Positions 6,908 through 14,060 of a stretch of DNA of 14,060 nt are shown piece after piece (position 1 is the first letter of the stretch; each line of letters opens with the position of its first letter). Source of the stretch: DASVNK01 sp964478815 (GTDB lineage: Bacteria > Verrucomicrobiota > Verrucomicrobiia > Limisphaerales > SXQI01); the NCBI GenBank assembly GCA_964478815.1, contig CAYZKY010000159.1:1-14060 (forward strand), in the 5' to 3' direction. The notes beneath the pieces are model-generated. The model was not told where the DNA came from. It searched no databases and was given only the letters and a program-made list of their open reading frames with translations. Both the position numbers and the translations under genes were made by a program.

Positions 6908-6927
6908 GGAGAGTCCGAAAGGAGAGT
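6902..6927. repeat. 13-bp tandem duplication
   Basis: CCGAAAGGAGAGT occurs twice in succession (6902-6914 and 6915-6927), followed by CCG, the start of a third unit. The first unit begins inside the conserved leader of the truncated CoA-binding copy; the intact copy has only one CCGAAA at the matching place. It looks like replication slippage in non-coding DNA. From here to the end of the XRE gene at 7026 I see no further feature. Confidence 0.85.
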
Positions 6928-7025
6928 CCGATCCCGGCCTCCCATTTAACTGCGCGACTAATCTCAGAAATATCGAGCCCACCCGGATGACAGCCACGGC
7001 CCAGCGGAGCACCTTCGCCCCTTTT

Positions 7026-7259
7026 TCACTGTCCTAGCCGCTTGAATGGCTCCAGGGAGAACACGACTTCGACCGGGACATCGAAGTAAGCCGCGATGCG
7101 AAGAGCCAGGTGCAGAGAGGGACTGTACTCTCCGCGTTCGAGGTAGCCGATGGTCTGGTAGTGCACGCCGAGGGCATCGGCCAGCTCGCGCCGCGAGATG
7201 CGGCGTTCTGCACGCAGCATCGCCACGCGGTTGTGTACGACATCGCTGGATTCCCCCAC
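7026..7259 (-). CDS. XRE/Cro-family HTH transcriptional regulator
   Basis: A 77-residue single-domain DNA-binding protein. The HTH covers about residues 11-65: NRVAMLRAERRISRRELADA, then LGVHYQTIGYLERGEYSPSL and LALRIAAYFDVPVEVVF. This is the pattern of small stand-alone Cro/CI-like regulators. The frame is open upstream to 7376 inside the permease gene, but I chose the GTG at 7259. AAAGGA lies at 7268-7273 with 8-nt spacing, the start is 2 bp after the permease stop (TGACCGTG), and the protein then begins just ahead of the HTH. It is the last gene of an ATPase-permease-regulator operon, so it probably controls that operon. An inverted repeat at the operon promoter is a candidate target. Which signal it senses is unknown; no ligand-binding domain is present. 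Confidence 0.87.
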   Translation of the reverse strand: MGESSDVVHNRVAMLRAERRISRRELADALGVHYQTIGYLERGEYSPSLHLALRIAAYFDVPVEVVFSLEPFKRLGQ

Positions 7260-7261
7260 GG

Positions 7262-8128
7262 TCAGTATCCTTTGGACAGGTAGCGTTCGCGCACCTTGGC
7301 CAGCGCGGATCCCGACTGACGCCGGGCCATGCGGCGCAGCAGGATCGGTGCGAGCAGAAAGCCGAGCACGGCCCACACGCCGAGCACGGCAAACATTTCA
7401 AGCGTGCGCCACGACTGGCCGATCTCGGCGGCGGCCATTTCCGCTGGGAGCATCGCGGAGCGTGCGCCGATCCCGACCCAGTAGAACGGAAAGGCCTGCG
7501 CCACCCACTGCAGCCACGTCGGCAGGATCGTGATCGGAAAGAAGAGGCCCGATGGGATCATGACCAGCGTGCATACCAAGGGCACCAGCATGGCCTGCAG
7601 AGACGACTTCATGAGAGAGCCGAGGGCAACGCCGATGGGTACGGTGGCCACCATCCCGACGACAAAGAGAAGTGCGAGCAGCAGGCACGCCCGGGAGTCG
7701 AGGGCGAGGTCGCCCACGATCATGATTCCGGTAATGAGGATCGCAATGAGGCTGACCAGCGTCGTCAAAGTGAACATCACGATCTTGCCGACGAGGTAAC
7801 CAAGCATCCCATTGGGCGTGGCTTTGGCGCGCAACAGCGTGCCGTCTTCGCGGTCGGCGGTCATGCTTGGGGCCGGTCCCGAGAGCCCGCCGAAGACGAT
7901 GGTCATGCCTAACAAACTCGGCACTATCATCGCGCCAAGGGCGAAGTTTGTGCCCGAAACGGTTTTCCCGCGCATGAACAGGAGCATGGCCACATACGCG
8001 GCCAGTGGGATCGCGTGCCCTATTACGTAGGCAGTCTCGGTGAGGTTGTGACGCGTCTCGATCCAGCCGCGGGAGAGGCCTGCCAGAACAGCGGCCCATC
8101 GGGCGCCGAGTACGGTTGCGGTGGTCAT
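7262..8128 (-). CDS. ABC-2 type transporter permease
   Basis: The 288-residue product is an integral membrane subunit of an ABC exporter. It has six likely transmembrane segments (about 33-51, 62-81, 113-138, 147-171, 178-197 and 245-264). Between the second and third segments is the cytoplasmic ADREDGTLLRAKATP motif (91-105) typical of ABC-2 permeases of the DrrB/NodJ kind, which contacts the ATPase. The C-terminus is basic and cytoplasmic. Its ATG overlaps the ATPase stop by 4 bp (ATGA at 8128-8125) and its stop is 2 bp before the regulator, so expression of all three is tightly linked. Relatives export drugs, lipids or polysaccharides; the substrate here cannot be inferred. As a single permease gene, it would have to act as a homodimer. 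Confidence 0.9.
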   Translation of the reverse strand: MTTATVLGARWAAVLAGLSRGWIETRHNLTETAYVIGHAIPLAAYVAMLLFMRGKTVSGTNFALGAMIVPSLLGMTIVFGGLSGPAPSMTADREDGTLLRAKATPNGMLGYLVGKIVMFTLTTLVSLIAILITGIMIVGDLALDSRACLLLALLFVVGMVATVPIGVALGSLMKSSLQAMLVPLVCTLVMIPSGLFFPITILPTWLQWVAQAFPFYWVGIGARSAMLPAEMAAAEIGQSWRTLEMFAVLGVWAVLGFLLAPILLRRMARRQSGSALAKVRERYLSKGY

Positions 8129-9084
8129 GTCTGCACCTCTGGGTTTTTCGCGGCGGTCTCGCCGGGTTTGGTGCTGCCGCGCGAATGGCCTGCCTCGACG
8201 CGCCGGACGAGTGTCATGTAGGTGTCCTCAAGACTCGCGCGGCGCACTTCGATCTCGGTGACGTCCAGGTTCTTGATCAGCAGGTCTCGGACAAAGTCGC
8301 TCGGGTCGCCCTCGAGCGCGGCGTGGACGTGGCGTTGTCCACCGGAGGTCCAGCGCACTTCGGCGGTGGTCGTGAACTCGCGGGCGAGTTGGTCGGCACT
8401 GCCGTCAGCGACGATCCGCCCCTCGTCGAGCACGAGAATCCGGTCGGCGATCTTTTCGGCCTCGTCCAGGTCGTGGGTCGTCATCAGGATGGTCGTATTC
8501 TCGAAGTCGGACAGCCGGTGGATGAGATCGTGGAAGTCGCGACGTGCATGCGGATCGAAGCCCGCGGTGGGTTCGTCGAAAAAGACGATCTCGGGGCGGC
8601 CGACGATTCCGATCGCGACGTCGAGGCGCCGCCGCTGCCCGCCCGACAGGGTCGTGATTTTGACGTTCGCACTCGTTGAGAGACCGACAACATCGATGAG
8701 TTCGTCCACATCCCACGGCCGCGCTACTTCAGCCGTGGCAAACGGGGCGTAGAACCGGGCGAGATACGTGAGCAGCTCGCGGACTCGCCAAAATTTGTGG
8801 TCGCGCCAGGACTGCAGCACAACGCCGATCCGGGCGCGCCACGCTTCGCTGCCCCCTGCGGGATCGGAACCGAGGACGGACACATCACCCGCCGACCGTG
8901 CCCGAAAACCTTCGAGAATTTCGATCGTGGTCGTCTTCCCCGCGCCGTTCGGCCCGAGCAAAGCCAACACCTCACCGCGCTTCGCGGCGAACGTCACCCC
9001 GCTGAGCACGTCCTTGCTGCCGTATCTCATTCGCAGGTCGCGCACGTCGAGCGCGTTTGCCGACGATTCGTCACTGGTAGCCAT
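8125..9084 (-). CDS. ABC transporter ATP-binding protein, DrrA-like
   Basis: A 319-residue ATPase subunit that powers the adjacent ABC-2 permease. Motifs in order: Walker A GPNGAGKT (44-51), Q-loop Q91, signature LSGGQ (146-150) followed by RRRLDVAIGI, Walker B IVFFDE (166-171), D-loop AGFDPHA, and H-loop H204 in MTTHDLDEAE. A C-terminal extension (about 235-295) ends in the EVRRASLEDTYMTL signature of the DrrA/CcmA-like exporters. All catalytic positions are intact. The ATG at 9084 is the first gene of the operon and has only a weak AAAGAA upstream. The tail after residue 297 is polar and may be disordered. The sequence style reminds me of actinobacterial exporters, but that is an impression only. 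Confidence 0.95.
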   Translation of the reverse strand: MATSDESSANALDVRDLRMRYGSKDVLSGVTFAAKRGEVLALLGPNGAGKTTTIEILEGFRARSAGDVSVLGSDPAGGSEAWRARIGVVLQSWRDHKFWRVRELLTYLARFYAPFATAEVARPWDVDELIDVVGLSTSANVKITTLSGGQRRRLDVAIGIVGRPEIVFFDEPTAGFDPHARRDFHDLIHRLSDFENTTILMTTHDLDEAEKIADRILVLDEGRIVADGSADQLAREFTTTAEVRWTSGGQRHVHAALEGDPSDFVRDLLIKNLDVTEIEVRRASLEDTYMTLVRRVEAGHSRGSTKPGETAAKNPEVQT

Positions 9085-9108
9085 CGCAGTTTCTTTGAAT
9101 TTCGTAGC

Positions 9109-9137
9109 ATGTATACTACATAATGTCCTTTTTGCAA
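9109..9137 (-). promoter_or_regulatory. Candidate promoter and operator of the ABC-XRE operon
   Basis: ATGTA-TAC-TACAT at 9109-9121 is a perfect 5-bp inverted repeat with a 3-bp spacer, 25 bp upstream of the ATPase start. Overlapping it is an imperfect 16-bp palindrome, GTAGCATGTATACTAC (9104-9119). On the minus strand TTGCAA (9137-9132) and TATACA (9115-9110), 16 bp apart, form a plausible though mediocre -35/-10 pair, and the palindrome covers the -10. Such placement is expected for a repressor site, and the operon encodes its own XRE regulator. The link between site and protein is inferred. Confidence 0.45.
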
Positions 9138-9436
9138 TACAAATCTTTTTTCAACAGGCAAGTACTGCGTCGAAATATGCTTCCGATTCCCAAGGGCGTC
9201 GTTCGTTCGCATCGTCGTCACAAGCCATTCCCGGCGAGGCGGGTCATTTCTTGGGAAACTATTTTGGAGCTTCATGCGCCACACGCCTGGATCTACTGTC
9301 GGCAACACGGTCGGCAATCAACTGCGATAACGGTGTTGGAAGCGCCCGATTCCGGCGGCTAGGCCGCGGCCGAGGCCTCGTGATTTTCTTGCGGTTCTGC
9401 TTCGAATTTTTACGGCGCTGGGGTAATCTCCCATGC
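9138..9436. other. Intergenic region between divergent ABC and cytochrome operons
   Basis: About 300 bp with no gene I can support. It should contain the promoter of the cytochrome gene on the right, but I cannot pick a convincing -35/-10 pair. Visible structure is limited to a direct repeat of GTCGGCAA (9298-9305 and 9310-9317) and a GC-rich palindrome GGCCGCGGCC (9362-9371) not followed by a T-run. Short frames here (for example 9123-9362 +) lack a ribosome binding site and recognisable sequence. Confidence 0.5.
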
Positions 9437-12400
9437 ATGACATTTAGCCGAGAGTTCCGTGGGGCGGTCGCGCGTGCCCTGATCGCGGGCTTGGGCCTGG
9501 CTGCCGGGGGGCTCGGCGTGCTAGCGGGGGGAGCGGCGACGGCAAAGGTGGAGTTCAATCGCGATATCCGCCCCATCCTGGCCGACCACTGCTTCAATTG
9601 CCACGGGGCGGACGAAAAGTCGCGCAAGGCGAACTTGCGGCTGGATACGCGCGAAGGGGCGCTGCAGGGCGGAAAGAGCGGCCGGGCCTCGCTGGCGCCG
9701 GGGCAGCCGGGCGAAAGCGAATTGCTGCGCCGGGTCGTGACTCACGATGAGGACGACTTGATGCCGCCGCCGTCGGCCAAGAATCCTTTGTCGGCGGCCG
9801 CCATCGAAAAGCTGCGCCGGTGGATTACGGACGGCGCGGAGTATCAAGGGCATTGGGCCTTCACCGCGCCGGAGCGGAGCACGGTCCCCGAAGAGAGCGG
9901 CCTCGATTTGCCGCAGGGCCGGAATTTTCGCGTGCGGTCGCCGATCGACGCGTTCGTGCTGGCCCGGCTGCGCGAGGAAGGGATGCGTCCCTCGCCGGAA
10001 GCACCGCCGGAAGTGCTTTGCCGCCGCCTCTTCCTCGATTTGACCGGCCTTCCGCCGAGTCCGAAGGAGTTGGATGATTTCATTGAAGCGTACGGCCGCG
10101 ATGGGGATGCCGCGTTCGAGCGCCTGGTCGATCGGCTGACCGGCTCGGAGGCTTTTGCCGAACGGTGGGCGCGGTGGTGGCTTGATGCCGCGCGGTATGC
10201 CGACTCGGACGGCTACGAGAAGGACCTGCCCCGCGAGCAGTGGGCCTGGCGCGATTGGGTCATTCAAGCATTCCGGCGGGACATGCCGTACGACCGCTTC
10301 GTGGTCGAGCAACTTGCCGGAGACCTGCTCCCCGCAGCCGGCCAAAGCGAACAGGTGGCCACCGGCTTTCTGCGCAACGGAATGGTCAACGAGGAGGGGG
10401 CGATCCTCGCCGAGCAGTTCCGCATGGAGGGGATGTACGACCGGATGGATACGGTCGGCAAAAGCATTCTCGGCCTGAGCATTCAGTGCGGCCAGTGCCA
10501 CACGCACAAGTTCGACCCGCTCACCCACGAAGAGTATTACCAGATGTTCGCGGCCTTGAACGATACGTTCGAATCCACCATGGGGGTCTATTCGCCCGAG
10601 CAACAAGAGACCATCGATCGGATTCACCGGGTGATTTCGGATGCGGAAGCGGAGATCAAACGGCGTTTCCCGGACTGGCCGGAACGGCTCGCTCAATGGA
10701 TCGAATCGGAGCGATCGCGCCGGGTGAATTGGGAAGTGATCGACGCCATCGAACTCGATTGGCCGGACGGCTTGGCGCACCCGGAAAAGATCAAGGATAA
10801 ATCGATCCTCACGCTGGGCTTCCGGCCCACGAGCGGCGATCTCTGGGCGACGGCGATCATCGCGGCCACGAACGTGACCGGCGTGCAGTTCGAGGCGCTG
10901 ACCCACGGAGATCTGCCCTTTCGCGGTCCGGGCCGGAGCCACAAGGGTACCTTTGCGGTGAGCGAATTGGTTGTCGAGGCGGCTCCGGTGTCGGCCATCG
11001 GCGCGAATACCAACCAGGCCGCGCAGATTAAATCGGGGCTGGTCAAAATCTCGCTGACCAATGCGTGGGCCGATGTCGAAGGCGCGGATCAACCCGTCGA
11101 TGCCCGCGCTCGCCGGGGCGACAAGGACAAGCGCCGCCTCGGGCCGGCGAAGTACCTGGTCGACGGCCAGGAAGACACCGCGTGGAGCGCCGATCTCGGG
11201 CCGGGACGCCGCAATGTCGATTCCCGGGTGGTCATGGAATTCGCCACCAATGGCTGGGCTTCGGTCGAAGGCACGTTCCTCAAGTTCACCTTGAAATTTC
11301 GCCACGGCGGTTCGGACGGCCACGGCCGCGACAACAATTTCCTGGGCCGGTTCCGCCTTTCCCTGACCTCCGATCCGCACGCCGGGCAGGACAAGTTGCC
11401 CCGGCGGATTCGCGAACTCGTGGAGAAGAGCCATCGATCGGAGGCCGAGCAGGGCGAGGTATTCTCCTGGTGGCGGACGCAAGTACCAGACTTCGCCCAG
11501 TGGAATGAGCGCATCCAAACGGCCTGGAAGGAGTACCCGGAAGCGACTAATACCGTCTTGAACCTCGCACAACGTGAGCCCGATCTGCATCGCCAAACAT
11601 TCATCCTCGATCGTGGCAATTGGGAGAAACCGACGCGAGCAGTCGAACCGGGCGTTCCGGCTTTTCTGCACGATTGGCCATCCACGGACGATCCGCCGCG
11701 GCTGGCGTTCGCCCGCTGGCTGGTGGACTCGCGCTCGCCGACGACCGCCCGCGTGGCGGTGAACCGGGTGTGGCAGGCGATGTTCGGGATGGGCCTGCTG
11801 GAGACGGCGGAAGACTTCGGCGTGCGCGCGCCGATGCCCGTGCATCTCGATTTGCTCGACTGGCTGGCGAGCGAATTTGTCGAGCCGGCTTCGGACGGAC
11901 GCCCTTGGTCGATCAAGCATCTGGTGCGCACCATCGTGCGAAGCTCCACCTACCGGCAAGCGTCCAGACTCGATGCGGGCCTGATCGAGCGCGATCCGAA
12001 AAACCAGCTTCTGGCTCGCGCGCCGCGGTTCCGGGCGGACGCGGAGGTGATCCGGGATGTGGCCTTGAGTGCGGCCGGGTTGCTGGAGCAGCGGCTGGGC
12101 GGGCCGAGCTTCTATCCGCCGGTGCCGGAAAACCTGTTTGCGCTGAATTTCGTGAAGCTCGATTGGAAAGCCGCCCCGGCTCCCGAACGGTACCGCCGGT
12201 CGCTGTATCTTTTCCGCCGGCGATCCATGCCCGATCCGGTCATGGGCAGCTTCGATGCGCCGAATGGCGATCTCGCCTGCGTGCGCCGTCCGCGCTCGAA
12301 CACGCCCTTGGCCGCGCTCACTTCGCTGAATGAACCGGTGTTCTATGAGGCGGCGCAGGCTTTGGCCTTGCGGACCTTGCGGGAAGCGGGAGCCAGCGAG

Positions 12401-12658
12401 GGGGAACGAGCGGCCTACGCCTTCCGCCTTTGCACCGGACGGCGGCCGCGCGGCGAGGAAGTCGATACTCTCCTCGAATTTCTGCGGACGTCGCGGAGCC
12501 GGCTGGCCGAGGGCTGGGTCTCCGCCCGCGAACTGGCGTTTGGCGATACTGCGGCCGCGCCCAAGCTCCCCGCGGGAGTCACTCCGGCGGACGCGGCGTC
12601 GTGGACGCTCGTCGCTCGCGTGTTGCTCAATCTCGATGAAACCGTTAGCCGAAACTAA
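9437..12658 (+). CDS. Secreted di-haem PSCyt1-DUF1549-DUF1553 protein
   Basis: The 1073-residue product is of the class named after planctomycete cytochromes. After a hydrophobic signal peptide (about 10-33, possible cleavage after ATA at 34-36), a PSCyt1 domain carries haem motif C52-x-x-C55-H56 and a candidate distal ligand M109 in LMPPP. DUF1549 follows at about 168-375, with LFLDLTGLPPSP, WARWWLDAARYADSDGYEKD and GFLRNGMVNEE, and ends in a second CxxCH (C351-C354-H355). About 440-645 is a beta-rich, discoidin-like insert (WSADLGPGRRNVDSRVVMEF). DUF1553 covers about 754-1017 (RLAFARWLVD, AVNRVWQAMFG). It should be periplasmic or cell-surface with two covalent c-type haems. The catalysed reaction is not established for the family. 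The ATG at 9437 is chosen for the signal peptide; the frame is open further upstream but meaningless. No clear ribosome binding site is visible. Confidence 0.93.
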   Translation: MTFSREFRGAVARALIAGLGLAAGGLGVLAGGAATAKVEFNRDIRPILADHCFNCHGADEKSRKANLRLDTREGALQGGKSGRASLAPGQPGESELLRRVVTHDEDDLMPPPSAKNPLSAAAIEKLRRWITDGAEYQGHWAFTAPERSTVPEESGLDLPQGRNFRVRSPIDAFVLARLREEGMRPSPEAPPEVLCRRLFLDLTGLPPSPKELDDFIEAYGRDGDAAFERLVDRLTGSEAFAERWARWWLDAARYADSDGYEKDLPREQWAWRDWVIQAFRRDMPYDRFVVEQLAGDLLPAAGQSEQVATGFLRNGMVNEEGAILAEQFRMEGMYDRMDTVGKSILGLSIQCGQCHTHKFDPLTHEEYYQMFAALNDTFESTMGVYSPEQQETIDRIHRVISDAEAEIKRRFPDWPERLAQWIESERSRRVNWEVIDAIELDWPDGLAHPEKIKDKSILTLGFRPTSGDLWATAIIAATNVTGVQFEALTHGDLPFRGPGRSHKGTFAVSELVVEAAPVSAIGANTNQAAQIKSGLVKISLTNAWADVEGADQPVDARARRGDKDKRRLGPAKYLVDGQEDTAWSADLGPGRRNVDSRVVMEFATNGWASVEGTFLKFTLKFRHGGSDGHGRDNNFLGRFRLSLTSDPHAGQDKLPRRIRELVEKSHRSEAEQGEVFSWWRTQVPDFAQWNERIQTAWKEYPEATNTVLNLAQREPDLHRQTFILDRGNWEKPTRAVEPGVPAFLHDWPSTDDPPRLAFARWLVDSRSPTTARVAVNRVWQAMFGMGLLETAEDFGVRAPMPVHLDLLDWLASEFVEPASDGRPWSIKHLVRTIVRSSTYRQASRLDAGLIERDPKNQLLARAPRFRADAEVIRDVALSAAGLLEQRLGGPSFYPPVPENLFALNFVKLDWKAAPAPERYRRSLYLFRRRSMPDPVMGSFDAPNGDLACVRRPRSNTPLAALTSLNEPVFYEAAQALALRTLREAGASEGERAAYAFRLCTGRRPRGEEVDTLLEFLRTSRSRLAEGWVSARELAFGDTAAAPKLPAGVTPADAASWTLVARVLLNLDETVSRN

Positions 12659-12739
12659 CCCGGTACCCGAAGCTCGCCGCTTCCGGCCCAGCGCGCCGCT
12701 CCACGCGCCCGGGGCGTTTGGCGGCATCTATCCAAGCCT

Positions 12740-14060
<1,321 letters not shown>

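Noticed and set aside
9123..9362. 79-codon + strand frame in the gap before the di-haem gene
   Set aside because: It starts inside the ABC operon promoter region, has no ribosome binding site, and its translation matches nothing I recognise.
8768..9436. Upstream in-frame extension of the di-haem protein by 223 codons
   Set aside because: It is antisense to the ABC ATPase and would bury the signal peptide in the interior. The translation there is compositionally unlike a protein domain.
9521..12727. Antisense open frame of 1068 codons opposite the di-haem protein gene
   Set aside because: The + strand frame has unambiguous haem motifs and DUF1549/DUF1553 blocks. The antisense frame is rich in R, G, P and A, lacks any family motif, and is what high-GC codon bias produces opposite a long gene.

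Overview
The window is high-GC bacterial chromosomal DNA, roughly 60% GC by eye. It carries mostly housekeeping genes, a small accessory patch in the middle, and a large exported cytochrome pair at the right end. The DUF1549/DUF1553 'planctomycete cytochrome' protein followed by a Tat-exported DUF1501 protein points to the Planctomycetota-Verrucomicrobiota group. Together with the gatC-gatA order and the queA-tatD pair, I lean towards Verrucomicrobiota. That assignment is inference from gene content and has not been tested by any search.

Layout. At 88-1997 (+) lie queA (queuosine tRNA modification) and tatD (metal-dependent hydrolase), 17 bp apart. Their convergent neighbour begins at the very next base. 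At 1998-5214 (-) is a tight block transcribed leftwards: gatC, gatA and a polytopic O-antigen-ligase-like membrane protein whose TTG start overlaps the gatA stop. GatC and GatA are two subunits of the tRNA-dependent amidotransferase; gatB is not in the window. At 5315-5683 (-) is a small CoA-binding (Rossmann) protein.

Accessory patch. At 5762-6429 (-) is a Phd-type antitoxin/PIN-domain toxin module. On its far side, at 6697-6867 (-), is a truncated second copy of the start of the CoA-binding gene. The toxin-antitoxin module therefore sits between two diverged direct repeats of about 188 bp (5537-5724 and 6721-6907). A 50-codon + strand ORF of unknown nature (6578-6730) runs into the broken end of the remnant. 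At 7026-9084 (-) is a compact three-gene operon: ABC ATPase, ABC-2 permease and a 77-residue XRE-type repressor-like protein. An inverted repeat over its candidate promoter suggests self-regulation.

Right end. At 9437-12658 (+) is a secreted di-haem PSCyt1/DUF1549/DUF1553 protein. At 12740-14060 (+) is a DUF1501 protein with a twin-arginine signal, cut by the window end. The two probably form one exported system of unknown substrate.

I found no tRNA, rRNA, CRISPR array, complete insertion sequence or clear rho-independent terminator. Nothing amounts to a plainly new system. The best leads are the repeat-flanked toxin-antitoxin patch and the XRE-closed ABC operon.
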